64,000 bases of DNA from Novosphingobium sp. KA1 (GCF_017309955.1 NZ_CP021247.1:869501-933500); one strand, 5' to 3'; shown: positions 45,239-54,428, counted from the first letter of the stretch. The notes: generated by a model not told the origin, from the letters alone. Made by a program: numbers and translations.

Positions 45239-46536
45239 GGCTGCTGCAACCGGGCGAGCGTGCCCTTGGGCACCAGCACCACCGCCTCGCCGCGCCCGCT
45301 CATGCCGCCGGCGGTGAGCCGCGCCTGGTCACCCGCGCCCCAGAACGTGTCGAAACGGTTGGCGCCCTTGATCGCGCCGCCGGTGTCCTGCGCCACCCAC
45401 AAGCCGTTCGCCTCGCGCCGGTCCAGTCCGAGCCAGACCGGTGCGCCCAGCGGCACGAACATCGGATCCGCCGCCACCGAGGCGCGCGCGCGCACCGGCA
45501 CGCCCAGCGCGCCGAGCGGCCCGTCGCCGGTCAGTTCGCGGAAGAACACCCAGGACTGGTTCTGCCGCATCAGCGCATCGCCCTCGACCGGGTGCTCGTG
45601 GATGTACTGCATGATGCCCTGCATCGAGCCCGAGTATTGCCCCGGCCCGCTGCCGATCAGGCCCTGGTCCCGCATGACGCCGCCGATCCCGGTGTAGGGC
45701 CAGCCGTTCTGCCCGGCATAGCCGATGCGCATGACGGTGCCGTCGGGCGCGCGCAAGCGACCGGAGCCCTGCACCTGCAGGAAAAACACCTCGACCGGAT
45801 CGCGGGCCCAGGCGATCTCCAGCCCGCGATTGGCGAGCGCCCCGTCCTCGATGGCGCCGCGGTCGAAATAGGGCACGAACGTGCCGCCCGCGTCATAGCG
45901 CCCGAGCGGCATCTGCCCTTTGGCATTGGGCGCGGCATCGCCGGGCCTGGCGCGGACAAGATCGGCGGGCATGGCGTAGATCGGCACGTCGTAGCCCGGC
46001 AGGTGCTGGCGCGAACCGGCGATCTCGGGCTCGTAGTAGCCGGTCGCGAAACCGCGTCCGTCGCCGATCCTGACCGTCTCGAAATAGCTCTGGAAAAACT
46101 GCGCGGCCGAGGCGCCGGGCCATGTCCGGGCCGCGGCGCAGGCCGGCTGCCAGTCGGCCGGGCGGGTCAGGCCGCTGCTGTCGGTGCGGCGCGACAGGCT
46201 GGCACAGCTCTCGCGGAACGAGGCGAGCGCCGCCGCGCCGTCGATCGCGCCGACGCCAAGCGCCGTGACCGCAGGCCCCGCGCGCACCCCCAGCGCCACG
46301 GCGTTGGCCGGCGGCGGGGGCCCGGGCGGCGGTACGGGCTGCATTGACCCGGGCGGCGTTGTCCCGGGCTGCGTGGGCGGGCTGACCGTGCCGGGCCCGG
46401 CGGCGCCCGGGATCATGCGCACGCAGCCCGAAAGCAGCGCCAGCGCCAGAATCGCCGCGATCCGCAGCGCCCCCCTTTTTCGCGGCGTCGCCAAAGCTGC
46501 CTGCAAGACCATTCTCCCCACTCGGCCTGTCGCCAC
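45235..46536 (-). CDS. mltA: Membrane-bound lytic murein transglycosylase A
   Basis: MltA cleaves peptidoglycan glycan strands from the outer-membrane inner face. The lipobox is LLSGC in IAAILALALLSGCVRMIPGA. The MltA domain is seen at RIGDGRGFATGYYEPEIAGS, EVFFLQVQGSGRLRAPDGTV and MRIGYAGQNGWPYTGIGGVM. The 3D domain with the catalytic Asp lies at WVAQDTGGAIKGANRFDTFW. The listed start is a GTG; an ATG eight codons later is possible but very close to its GGAG. The length is about 430 aa including a Pro-rich linker after the lipobox. Confidence 0.93.
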   Translation of the reverse strand: MATGRVGRMVLQAALATPRKRGALRIAAILALALLSGCVRMIPGAAGPGTVSPPTQPGTTPPGSMQPVPPPGPPPPANAVALGVRAGPAVTALGVGAIDGAAALASFRESCASLSRRTDSSGLTRPADWQPACAAARTWPGASAAQFFQSYFETVRIGDGRGFATGYYEPEIAGSRQHLPGYDVPIYAMPADLVRARPGDAAPNAKGQMPLGRYDAGGTFVPYFDRGAIEDGALANRGLEIAWARDPVEVFFLQVQGSGRLRAPDGTVMRIGYAGQNGWPYTGIGGVMRDQGLIGSGPGQYSGSMQGIMQYIHEHPVEGDALMRQNQSWVFFRELTGDGPLGALGVPVRARASVAADPMFVPLGAPVWLGLDRREANGLWVAQDTGGAIKGANRFDTFWGAGDQARLTAGGMSGRGEAVVLVPKGTLARLQQP

Positions 46537-46624
46537 AAAACAAGAAGCCGGACCTTTCGGCCCGGCCTCTCGATCCTTGTGGGATCACATGCCTGAAATC
46601 AACCGCCTATCGGGCGTATCCGGC

Positions 46625-47332
46625 TTACCCGGCGTCCGTCTCGTCGAGCAGCCAGTCGGGCCCTGCCGCATCGATGCGGCGGCTGAAGGTCCAGATGTCG
46701 ACCGCCTCGATCGCATCGTCGAGCGATCCTGCGATCACGTGACCTTCGGCATCGCGGGTGACGGCGGCGATGTCCGCGCGGAAACGGATGGTGATGCGGG
46801 CCAGGCCATTGTCGACGCCGGCGCCGGTGATCGCGGCTTCCTCGATGCGGATCAGGCGGTTGTCGAGCGTTTCACCGGCGGCGATGCGGGCATCGATGGC
46901 GGCGGAGAAACTGTCGTAGACATCGCCGTCGCACAGCGCGCGAAGCTCGGCCTTGTCGCCCTTCCAGAACGATTCGAGGATGAGGCGATAGGCACTGCGC
47001 GCGCCTTCGAGGAACGCGAAGGCGTCGAAGCGGCGATCGGCGCCGGCGATTTCGGCAAGGCCGCGCTCCACCGAGGGCGCCGCGAGCGGCATGTCCCGCT
47101 GCCGCGGAGCCAGCGCCGGGCGATCGGCCTGCTTGCTGTCCTGCCTGCCGTCCTGCTTGCCATCGGCCTTGGGCGGAACCGGGACGCGCGGGCTTCCGGG
47201 CTGGCCCTGGCGGCCTTCGAAACGTCCCTGGATCGGCTCTTCCTCATGCTCGGCGCGGCGACCGAGTACCGAATAAAGCCGCAGTCCCAGGAAGGCTGCG
47301 ATCATGGCCAGGATCACGATTTCCGGTGTCAC
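46625..47332 (-). CDS. Tim44/TimA-like domain protein
   Basis: The 235-aa protein has an N-terminal membrane helix (PEIVILAMIAAFLGLRLYSV). A basic Gln/Pro-rich linker follows, then a C-terminal Tim44 domain (DAFAFLEGARSAYRLILESF, WKGDKAELRALCDGDVYDSF, GLARITIRFRADIAAVTRDA, DIWTFSRRIDAAGPDWLLDE). Bacterial Tim44-like proteins are inner-membrane associated, with a proposed role in envelope assembly. It is upstream of mltA and divergent from secB. Confidence 0.92.
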   Translation of the reverse strand: MTPEIVILAMIAAFLGLRLYSVLGRRAEHEEEPIQGRFEGRQGQPGSPRVPVPPKADGKQDGRQDSKQADRPALAPRQRDMPLAAPSVERGLAEIAGADRRFDAFAFLEGARSAYRLILESFWKGDKAELRALCDGDVYDSFSAAIDARIAAGETLDNRLIRIEEAAITGAGVDNGLARITIRFRADIAAVTRDAEGHVIAGSLDDAIEAVDIWTFSRRIDAAGPDWLLDETDAG

Positions 47333-47724
47333 GTTCCTTTGTCCATCCTTTGCTTGGACGCGTCTGTTGTCTCGGGTGGTGCAAGCCTCGACAGGGCGCG
47401 GTCAAGTGGACGAATCGTCCGCTTGCGCGAGAGGCCGGGCACACGCCCGGGGAGCGTCATCATAACCCCAGATAAGTACAGTTTACAAATGAACAACGCG
47501 TGAGCGGCGGATTCAGGGAATTTTTCGCCATCGGCTTCATCCATTCACAGCCGCTCCATCCGGTCCCAACGCATGGCAAGGCCATTCGTTGCCGCCGCCG
47601 TGCCCATGCCTCCCGCAACAAATTCGGGGCGATAGCTTCCACCGCCCGCGAAAACGCGCTACGCGCCCTGCCCTGAGTTTCACCAGACTTCCATCCGTAT
47701 TCTTATAGACGGGACAGAATCGAA
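47333..47724. other. 392-nt divergent intergenic region between Tim44 and secB
   Basis: It should hold promoters for both directions. A slightly AT-richer stretch occurs around 47460-47500 (AAGTACAGTTTACAAATG) and another just before secB (CCGTATTCTTATAGACGG). I see no RNA gene, repeat or convincing coding frame. Confidence 0.5.
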
Positions 47725-48240
47725 ATGGCCGACGAAGGCAACGTCATCTCCGACATCAACCTCGGCAACGCCGACGACAACGCGCCGGCCGCCGGCATCA
47801 TCTCGCAGTACGTCAAGGACCTCTCGGTCGAGAACCCGAACGCGCCGCAGAGCTTCTCCTGGCAGAACCAGCCGCAAGTCGACATCCAGTTCAACATCGG
47901 CGCCCGCCCGATCGACGGCGAAGTCCACGAAGTCGAACTGAAGATCACCGTCGCCGCCAAGGCCGACGAAGGCACCGCCTATGTGGTCGACCTCGCCTAT
48001 TGCGGCCTCGTGGGCATGCGCAATCTGGACGAGCCCAGCATGCACGCCTTCCTCTATGCCGAAGCGCCGCGCATCCTGTTCCCCTTCGCCCGCCGCGTGG
48101 TGGCCGATGCCGTGCGCGATGCCGGCTACCCGCCGCTGATGCTCGAGCCGATCGATTTCAACGGCCTCTACTTCCAGCAGCTCGCCGCCCGCCAGCAGGC
48201 CGAGGCGGAAGGCATGGGCGAGCCGGTCGGCCACGCCTGA
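47725..48240 (+). CDS. secB: Protein-export chaperone SecB
   Basis: SecB keeps preproteins unfolded and delivers them to SecA. The 171-aa sequence has the conserved SQYVKDLSVENPNAPQSFSW, VDIQFNIGARPIDGEVHEVE, YVVDLAYCGLVGMRNLDEPS, LYAEAPRILFPFARRVVADA and YPPLMLEPIDFNGLYFQQLA. An acidic N-terminal extension (MADEGNVISDINLGNADDNA) is common in alphaproteobacteria. It is followed by a terminator. Confidence 0.96.
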   Translation: MADEGNVISDINLGNADDNAPAAGIISQYVKDLSVENPNAPQSFSWQNQPQVDIQFNIGARPIDGEVHEVELKITVAAKADEGTAYVVDLAYCGLVGMRNLDEPSMHAFLYAEAPRILFPFARRVVADAVRDAGYPPLMLEPIDFNGLYFQQLAARQQAEAEGMGEPVGHA

Positions 48241-48265
48241 GGCTTACGCCAAAGCCAATGATTTC

Positions 48266-48317
48266 AGGCCCGCCCGCACCCCCGCCCGCAAGGGCCGTGG
48301 GCGCGGGCGGGCCTTTT
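48266..48317 (+). terminator. Terminator after secB
   Basis: AGGCCCGCCCGC pairs with GCGGGCGGGCCT across a GC-rich loop, followed by TTTT. It lies between secB and murJ. Confidence 0.8.
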
Positions 48318-48340
48318 GACATGTAGGGACCCCGAGGGGC

Positions 48341-49912
48341 ATGAATCTTACCAAGGCGCTTGCCAGTGTCGGCGGCCTCACCCTTGCCAGCCGCATTCTC
48401 GGCCTCGTGCGCGACAGCCTGTTCGCGCGCTTTGTCGGCGCGGGCTTTGCCTCCGACGCCTTCCTGATCGCGTTCCGGCTGCCCAACCTGTTCCGCGCGC
48501 TCTTCGCGGAAGGCGCCTTCGCATCGGCCTTCATCCCGATGTTCAACCAGAAGGTGGCCGACAAGGACGGGCCCGGGCTTCCGGCCGGCATCACCTTTGC
48601 CGAGCAGGCGCTGTCGGTGCTGCTGCCGATCCTCCTCGCGATGACGGTGATCCTCGAGGTCTTCGCCTGGCCGGTGACGTTCCTGCTCTCGGGCAAGTTC
48701 AACGGCGTCAGCCACGACCAGTTCGCCTACGCGGTCATGCTCAGCCGCATCACCGTGCCCTATCTCGCCTTCATCAGCCTCGTCTCGCTGCTGGGCGGCA
48801 TCCTCAATTCGCTGAACAAGTTCTGGGTCAATGCCGCCGCGCCGATCCTGCTGAACGTGACGCAGATCGTCGCCATCCTCGGCTTCCACTCGGCCGACGC
48901 GCTGGTGACGGCGCGCAACCAGGCGATCGCCGTCTCGGTCTCCGGCGCGCTCCAGCTGCTCTGGCTGATGTGGGCCTGCCGCGCCAACAAGGTGTCGATG
49001 CGCCTCAGGCTGCCGGTGTGGAACGCGGACGTGAAGCAGCTGATGAAGCTGATCCTGCCTGCCGCCGCCGGCGCCGGCGCGGTGCAGATCAACCTCGTGA
49101 TCTCGACCGCGCTGGCCGCCTCGCTGCTGGCCCACGGCTCGGTGACCTACATCTACATGGCCGACCGGCTGAACCAGCTGCCGCTCGGCCTGATCGGCAT
49201 CGGCCTCGGCACCGTGCTGCTGCCCACCATCTCGCGCCAGCTCGGCGGCGGCGAGGACGCGGCGGCGATGGACACCCAGAACCGCGGCATGGAACTCGCC
49301 CTGCTGCTCACCCTGCCCGCCTCGGTGGCGCTGATCGTCTGCGGCCAGCCGATCGCCGCGGCGCTGTTCGGCTACGGCAAGTTCGACGCGGGCGACGTCG
49401 CCCGCACCGCCGAGGCGCTCGCCGCCTTCTCGCTGGGCCTGCCCAGCTATATCCTCGTCAAGGTGCTGACGCCCGGCTTCTACGCCCGCCAGGACACCCG
49501 CACCCCGGTGCGCTACGCGATGATCTCGATGGCGGTGAACCTGGCGTTCAACCTCGCGCTGATCGTGCCGCTGCAGCACATGGGGCCGCCGCTCGCCACC
49601 GCGATTGCCTCCACCGTCAATGTCGCCATGCTCTACTGGACGCTGGTCAGGCGCGGCCATTTCCGGGTCGATGCCCGCCTGAAGCGCCGCGCCCCGCGCC
49701 TGGCCCTGGCGGCCGTTGCCATGGGGGTGGTGCTGTGGTTCGGGCAGGACCTGCTGACGCCCTATCTCCACGGCAGCTGGCTGGTGCGCGGGCTGGCGCT
49801 GGCGGCGCTGGTTTCGGCGGGCGGTCTGGTCTACGCGCTGGCGACGCTGGTGACCGGCGCCTTCACCCGCGCCGACCTTGCCCTGCTGCGCCGCCGCCGC
49901 ACCGCGTCCTGA
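48341..49912 (+). CDS. murJ: Lipid II flippase MurJ
   Basis: MurJ flips lipid II across the inner membrane for peptidoglycan synthesis. The 523-aa polytopic MATE-like protein shows the signature LASRILGLVRDSLFARFVGA, FRLPNLFRALFAEGAFASAF with IPMFNQK, and IYMADRLNQLPLGLIGIGLG with TVLLPTISRQ. About 14 membrane helices are expected. It lies 100 nt after secB, and trpS follows after a 225-nt gap; murJ-trpS adjacency is common in sphingomonads. Confidence 0.95.
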   Translation: MNLTKALASVGGLTLASRILGLVRDSLFARFVGAGFASDAFLIAFRLPNLFRALFAEGAFASAFIPMFNQKVADKDGPGLPAGITFAEQALSVLLPILLAMTVILEVFAWPVTFLLSGKFNGVSHDQFAYAVMLSRITVPYLAFISLVSLLGGILNSLNKFWVNAAAPILLNVTQIVAILGFHSADALVTARNQAIAVSVSGALQLLWLMWACRANKVSMRLRLPVWNADVKQLMKLILPAAAGAGAVQINLVISTALAASLLAHGSVTYIYMADRLNQLPLGLIGIGLGTVLLPTISRQLGGGEDAAAMDTQNRGMELALLLTLPASVALIVCGQPIAAALFGYGKFDAGDVARTAEALAAFSLGLPSYILVKVLTPGFYARQDTRTPVRYAMISMAVNLAFNLALIVPLQHMGPPLATAIASTVNVAMLYWTLVRRGHFRVDARLKRRAPRLALAAVAMGVVLWFGQDLLTPYLHGSWLVRGLALAALVSAGGLVYALATLVTGAFTRADLALLRRRRTAS

Positions 49913-50137
49913 GGCTTCCATCCATGCCGGTTTGTGCTATGAGCCACGCCCATGCAGAGCCTTTCGCATCCGAAGTCTGCCCAGACCCGTCGCCGTTCGT
50001 GGCGATGGCGGAGCGTCTCGCGCGTCGCGCACTGACGCAGGGCGCGCGTCGCGCACTGCCCCCATCTGCATACGCGCCCTCACCGGCGCATCCACACCCT
50101 ACGACCGACCACCCATAAACTCGCGAAGGACGCGTCC

Positions 50138-51157
50138 ATGCGTATCGTCTCCGGCATTCAGCCCACCGGCAACCTGCACCTCGGCAACTACCTGGGCGCC
50201 ATCCGCAACTGGGTCTCGATGCAGGACGACGCCACCGCCAACGGCGGCGAGTGCCTCTATTTCCTCGCCGATCTCCATGCGATCTCGATGCCGCACACCC
50301 CGGCGGACCTTTCGGCCAACACCCGCGAGATGGTCGCCGCCCTCGTCGCCTGCGGCGTCGATCCCGATCGTTCGGTGCTGTTCAACCAGGCCCAGGTGCC
50401 CCAGCACGCCGAGATGCAGTGGCTGCTCAACGGCACCGCCCGCATGGGCTGGCTGAACCGCATGACGCAGTGGAAGGACAAGGCGGGCAAGAACCGCGAG
50501 GGCCAGTCGGTCGCGCTGTTCACCTACCCGGTGCTCCAGGCCGCCGACGTGCTGATCTACCAGGCCACCCACGTGCCGGTGGGCGAGGACCAGAAGCAGC
50601 ACCTCGAACTCGCGCGCGACATCGCCCAGAAGTTCAACAACGACTTCTGTGCCGAAGACGCGCCGCTGTTCACCCTGCCTGCGCCCTTCATCCCGCCCGA
50701 AGCCGCCCGCATCATGAGCCTGCGCGACGGGTCCTCGAAGATGAGCAAGTCCGATCCCTCGGACATGAGCCGCATCAACATGACCGACGATACCGACACC
50801 ATCATGCAGAAGGTGAAGAAGGCCAAGACCGATCCCGAACCGCTGCCTGCGGACAAGGACGGCCTCGAAGGCCGCCCCGAGGCGAAGAACCTCGTCTCGA
50901 TCTACGCGGTCATGGCCGGCACCCGCGTCGAGGACGTGCTGGCGCAGTTCGGCGGCCAGGGCTTCGGCAGCTTCAAGCCGGCGCTGGGCGAACTGCTGGT
51001 CGAGAAGCTCTCGCCGATCAACGCCCGCTTTGTCGAACTGCGGCAGGACCGCGCGGCGCTGGATGCGATCCTGAAGAAAGGCGCCGAAAAGGCCCGCGCG
51101 CTGGCGATCCCGACGCTCGAAAAGACCTACGAGGCGCTCGGCCTCGTGCGCGGCTGA
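50138..51157 (+). CDS. trpS: Tryptophanyl-tRNA synthetase
   Basis: TrpRS is a class I synthetase. The HIGH-type motif is [18 protein letters not shown] near residue 10. The KMSKS motif is [12 protein letters not shown] near residue 204. [11 protein letters not shown] and [20 protein letters not shown] segments ([20 protein letters not shown]) form the tryptophan and AMP site. The length of 339 aa is normal. In the gap before it, GCGCGTCGCGCACTG occurs twice (50020 and 50044); I see no clear leader peptide or T-box there. Confidence 0.96.
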   Translation: MRIVSGIQPTGNLHLGNYLGAIRNWVSMQDDATANGGECLYFLADLHAISMPHTPADLSANTREMVAALVACGVDPDRSVLFNQAQVPQHAEMQWLLNGTARMGWLNRMTQWKDKAGKNREGQSVALFTYPVLQAADVLIYQATHVPVGEDQKQHLELARDIAQKFNNDFCAEDAPLFTLPAPFIPPEAARIMSLRDGSSKMSKSDPSDMSRINMTDDTDTIMQKVKKAKTDPEPLPADKDGLEGRPEAKNLVSIYAVMAGTRVEDVLAQFGGQGFGSFKPALGELLVEKLSPINARFVELRQDRAALDAILKKGAEKARALAIPTLEKTYEALGLVRG

Positions 51158-51196
51158 TCGCTGGGCGGGGCGGCGCGGGTTCGCGCCGTCCCGCTC

Positions 51197-51877
51197 TCAG
51201 ACGTCCAGACCCATGAGCTTCGCCCGCCGCCGCTTCCACGGTGTCGCCAGTTGGGCGACTTCCCCCAAGGCCTCCAGCCCCTCGCGATCCTGCTTGTGAT
51301 CGCCGGCGATCAGCAGGCTGAACACCCGCTTCACGCTCCATTCCGGCCAGGGCCGCGCGGCCAGTTCCATCGTGTCTCCGGCGGCCACCTCGCCTTGCTC
51401 GATCACCCGGTAGTACCAGCCCGCCCGGCGTGAGCGGACCATGCCCGCATTGACCGCCGCGCCGCCGAAGCGGTGGTCGAGCTTCCAGCACGGCTGACGC
51501 CCCTGGCTCACTTCCACCAGCGCCGTGCCCAGCCGCCAGCGGTCGCCGATGCAGATCGCCTCCTCGGTCAGCCCCTGCGTGGCGATATTCTCGCCGAAGG
51601 CACCGTAGTGGGCGAGCAGGGGATGGTCGCCCAGCTGTTCGCGCCAGAAGGCATAGTGGTCGTGCGGATAGTGGTGGATCGCCTTGTCCGGCCCGCCGTG
51701 GACCGAAAGATCGGCCTGGGCATCGCCTTCCAGCCCCAACAGGTGGACCCGCACCGCCCCCGCCACCGGCTGCTTGGCGATGGCGCTGGGTTCCTCAACG
51801 CCCCGAAAGGCGCGCACCTTTCCGCACTGGAGCGAGCGAATCGGCACGCAAGCCGCGATCGGGGGACTGGTGGGCAT
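51197..51877 (-). CDS. MOSC-domain protein (YiiM-like)
   Basis: This 226-aa protein has the YiiM pattern. The MOSC domain shows GLEGDAQADLSVHGGPDKAI, HHYPHDHYAFWREQLGDHPL and GAFGENIATQGLTEEAICIG, with the conserved Cys in VSQGRQPCWKLDHRFGGAAV. A C-terminal extension follows. Such proteins handle or bind molybdenum cofactor and are linked to resistance to N-hydroxylated compounds in enterobacteria. The gene is convergent with trpS. Confidence 0.9.
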   Translation of the reverse strand: MPTSPPIAACVPIRSLQCGKVRAFRGVEEPSAIAKQPVAGAVRVHLLGLEGDAQADLSVHGGPDKAIHHYPHDHYAFWREQLGDHPLLAHYGAFGENIATQGLTEEAICIGDRWRLGTALVEVSQGRQPCWKLDHRFGGAAVNAGMVRSRRAGWYYRVIEQGEVAAGDTMELAARPWPEWSVKRVFSLLIAGDHKQDREGLEALGEVAQLATPWKRRRAKLMGLDV

Positions 51878-52068
51878 TGCCGGGCGCTCCTACATGGGGT
51901 CGGTCTGCTGGGGCCATGAGCAGCGGATGAACGGGGCCACGATCCATCACAGTTGTGCCACCATTCAACCGCTATTCAGGGCATTGATAATAAGGCAGAG
52001 TCGCAAGGAATCACAGGCCGCGCTTGGGAAGGGCGTTTCGGGCCTGTCGGGTTCATGGAGTGAGACCA

Positions 52069-52767
52069 ATGACAGACAATTCCGGAACGGATTTCGGCCC
52101 CGGAACGCATTTCGGCAAGCTGAGGATCGCGGCAGTCGCCGTACTGCTCATGGCGCTTGCTGCATGCGCCACCCCGTTCAAGGCCGACGTATCGCGCTTC
52201 CAGTCGCAGTTGCCGGCCCCGCAGGGCCAGAGCTTTGCCGTCGTCGCCGACGATCCGAAGCTGGCCGGCGGCCTCGAATTCGCGACTTATGCCGCGCTGG
52301 TGCGCGACCGCGTGGCCAAGCTCGGCTACACCCCGGTCGACGATCCCGCCAAGGCCACGCTGATCGTGCGCTTCGACTACGGCGTCGACAATGGCCGCGA
52401 ACGCGTGCGCTCCTCGCCCGGCATGGGCGGCTACTGGGGCCCGTGGTACGGCGGCGGCTTCTATGGTCGCGGTTTCTACGGCCGCGGCTTCTACGGCCCG
52501 CGCTGGGGCGGCCCCTGGTCCTATGGCTGGTATGATCCCTTCTTCGACGGCGGTGTCGACAGCTACACCGTGTTCACCAGCGGCATCTCGCTGAAGATCG
52601 ACCGCGCGGTCGACAACCAGCGCCTGTTCGAAGGCAAGGCCGAAGCGGTCTCGACCTCGAACCGCCTGCAGTACCTCGTGCCGAACCTGGTCGAGGCGAT
52701 GTTCACGAACTTCCCGGGCAACTCGGGCGAGACGCTGCGCATCTCGGTGGCGCCGGAAAAGAAGTGA
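52069..52767 (+). CDS. DUF4136 lipoprotein
   Basis: The 232-aa protein starts MTDNSGTDFGPGTHFGKLRI with GGAG upstream. It has a lipobox LAAC (VLLMALAACATPFKADV). The DUF4136 domain shows FKADVSRFQSQLPAPQGQSF, AKATLIVRFDYGVDNGRER and a C-terminal RLFEGKAEAVSTSNRLQYLV. A Gly/Tyr/Trp-rich insert (YYGGGFYGRGF-like, about residues 125-155) sits in the middle. Outer-membrane lipoprotein of unknown role. Confidence 0.88.
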   Translation: MTDNSGTDFGPGTHFGKLRIAAVAVLLMALAACATPFKADVSRFQSQLPAPQGQSFAVVADDPKLAGGLEFATYAALVRDRVAKLGYTPVDDPAKATLIVRFDYGVDNGRERVRSSPGMGGYWGPWYGGGFYGRGFYGRGFYGPRWGGPWSYGWYDPFFDGGVDSYTVFTSGISLKIDRAVDNQRLFEGKAEAVSTSNRLQYLVPNLVEAMFTNFPGNSGETLRISVAPEKK

Positions 52768-52897
52768 CCTGACGGATCTGCGCGCTCCGCTGCAAGGCGG
52801 GGGGCCAGCAGGAGACGGGCTCGCCGGGCAACCGGCGGGCCCGTTCCTGCTTTATGGGGTATCTCCCGCAGGCCGCGCCGGATATAGCCCCGAACCA

Positions 52898-53077
52898 ATG
52901 AACACCTTCATGGCCATCATGTCGCAGCTCTTCTGGGGGGTGACCATCGGAGCGCTGACATCGGCCTTCTCGTTCCTTGCCAAAGGCCTGGCCGCGATTT
53001 TCGGGCTCGGGGCAGTGGGCTGGTACGGGTTCAGGCGACACCGCGAAAAGCGCGCGCGAATCGACCGCAAGGACTGA
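52898..53077 (+). CDS. Possible 59-aa membrane protein
   Basis: A short frame reads MNTFMAIMSQLFWGVTIGAL, then TSAFSFLAKGLAAIFGLGAV, then GWYGFRRHREKRARIDRKD. It has two hydrophobic stretches and a strongly basic end, as expected of a real small inner-membrane protein (positive-inside). There is no clear ribosome site before the ATG. It lies between the DUF4136 gene and the IS110 element. Confidence 0.42.
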   Translation: MNTFMAIMSQLFWGVTIGALTSAFSFLAKGLAAIFGLGAVGWYGFRRHREKRARIDRKD

Positions 53078-53116
53078 ACCGGCGCGGGCGCGAGACCCTT
53101 AGAGTATCCGTGATGA

Positions 53117-54058
53117 TCAAGCCTGAGATTGCGCCCAGCATCTATCGGCTTTGAGCAGAGCGTTTGCGGTCACGACGAGTTTTCGCATGACGGCGGTGAT
53201 GGCGATTTTGGCGGGCTTTCCTGCGGTGACGAGTTGTTGGTATTTTGCCTTGAGATCAGGGTTGTATCGGGCGGCGACGAGGGCCGGCATATAGAGGGCC
53301 TGCCTCACGTTGGCACGTCCGCCGCGGATGAAGCTTTTGCCTTTCCATTGTCCGGATTGCCGCGCGATCGGTGCAAGGCCGGCAAGGGACGCGGCCTGCT
53401 TGTTCTCAAGGCTGCCGAGTTCGGGCATGGTGGCGATGAGCTGGTTGGCGGTCAGCGTTCCCACACCCGCGATGCTGGTCAGTATCTGGTGTCGACGAGC
53501 GAGTACGGCATCGGCGGCGATCAGGTTGGAGATCTCGGCGTCGAGGGCCGCGATATGTCGATCGATCTGTTCGAGCCGCTGGCGACACTGGCGCTTGAGA
53601 AACGCGATGGTGAGATTTTTCTCACGATTTTTGAGCGCGGTGCGATCACGAACCAAGCCGTCTCGGGCATTGATGAGTTCCGCCATTTGGGTCTGCTGTG
53701 CGCTTCGAGCGGGTCTGACCGCTGGCTGCAAGGTTGCGGCCATACGAGCCAGCAGGATGGCGTCAATGCGATCAGTCTTGGCCAATGTGCCAGTCGCCTG
53801 GGCGAAGCGCCGGGCCCGTTCAGGGTTGAGCTTCACACAAGGCCAGTTGGTCAGCGCCGCCTCCAGTGCGCGATGATAGGTTCCGGTTGCCTCGTAGGCG
53901 ATCCGTTCGATCGGCCATTGTCGCAGCCAGGCGATCAGCGCCTTGTGCCCCTTGGCGGTATTGGCAAACTGGCGCTCGGCGCCGACGGGGTAGGCATGGC
54001 AATCGAGGCTCGCTTTGGAGATGTCGATGCCGATTGTCTGTGGTAGATTGTCGCTCAT
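53117..54058 (-). CDS. IS110-family transposase (DEDD/bridge-RNA-guided recombinase)
   Basis: This 313-aa recombinase begins MSDNLPQTIGIDISKASLDC. The RuvC-like DEDD domain shows GIDISK, IERIAYEATGTYHRALEAAL and LAKTDRIDAILLARMAATLQ. The C-terminal Transposase_20 part has LTSIAGVGTLTANQLIATMP and SFIRGGRANVRQALYMPALV. Length and domains are complete, so it may be active. Known IS110 members use a bridge RNA made from the element's non-coding end. Confidence 0.92.
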   Translation of the reverse strand: MSDNLPQTIGIDISKASLDCHAYPVGAERQFANTAKGHKALIAWLRQWPIERIAYEATGTYHRALEAALTNWPCVKLNPERARRFAQATGTLAKTDRIDAILLARMAATLQPAVRPARSAQQTQMAELINARDGLVRDRTALKNREKNLTIAFLKRQCRQRLEQIDRHIAALDAEISNLIAADAVLARRHQILTSIAGVGTLTANQLIATMPELGSLENKQAASLAGLAPIARQSGQWKGKSFIRGGRANVRQALYMPALVAARYNPDLKAKYQQLVTAGKPAKIAITAVMRKLVVTANALLKADRCWAQSQA

Positions 54059-54240
54059 CTTTTCCGCTGTCCCATGCTTGTCATCCGGGTCCAAAACCCC
54101 GGTATCCGTTCGGGCCTGATGGAAAAGAAAGGGGCGATCCTACTCTAACCCGGTCCCTTAACGACCGGCGGTTTCGCGATCCGTCCCCTTCCGCCCGGAC
54201 CGGGGTGGCCACCCCGGTCCGGGCAATCCAGCATGGCCCA
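54059..54240 (-). ncRNA. Candidate bridge-RNA region of the IS110 element
   Basis: This non-coding stretch lies just upstream of the transposase start. In the IS110 group (as opposed to IS1111) the bridge RNA is encoded there, from the IS left end towards the gene. It is rich in inverted repeats, including the 32-bp perfect palindrome 54193-54224 (GCCCGGACCGGGGTGG and its complement). Identification rests on position and structure only. The palindrome could instead belong to the host site. Confidence 0.4.
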
Positions 54241-54244
54241 AACG

Positions 54245-54366
54245 GACGGTAATGTCATAAGACAAGCCGTTTCCGATCCGATTGCATCGGATCAACTGCT
54301 CCAAGATTTTGATCTTACGCGTTTTCCGAGTCATCAGGTGATTCCACCTGATTAGAAAACGCTCCA
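54245..54366. repeat. Alphaproteobacterial-type intergenic palindromic repeat
   Basis: The stretch contains GATCCGAT-TGC-ATCGGATC (54277-54295). It then has an outer pair GCGTTTTC/GAAAACGC enclosing ATCAGGTG-ATTC-CACCTGAT. From memory, very similar sequences are scattered between genes in many alphaproteobacteria. It abuts the IS110 element and may have been its target. Confidence 0.65.
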
Positions 54367-54428
54367 AATTCTCGCAAGCGACTGATATTTCGCCGCATCA
54401 CCTTGAAAACCAGCCCTGCCGATAAGAG

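Larger units (their letters stand above)
53117..54245 (-). mobile_element. IS110-family insertion sequence (approximate limits)
   Basis: A single transposase gene is preceded, on its 5' side, by about 190 nt of structured non-coding DNA. IS110 elements lack long terminal inverted repeats, and I could not fix the ends exactly: the outer side is bounded by the intergenic repeat starting near 54245, and the other end lies between 53078 and 53117. It is the only recognisable insertion sequence in the window. Confidence 0.7.

Noticed and set aside
49924..50118. A 64-codon frame between murJ and trpS (MPVCAMSHAHAEPFASEVCP...)
   Set aside because: No ribosome site or domain, and it includes a 24-bp tandem duplication; too weak to call a leader peptide for trpS.
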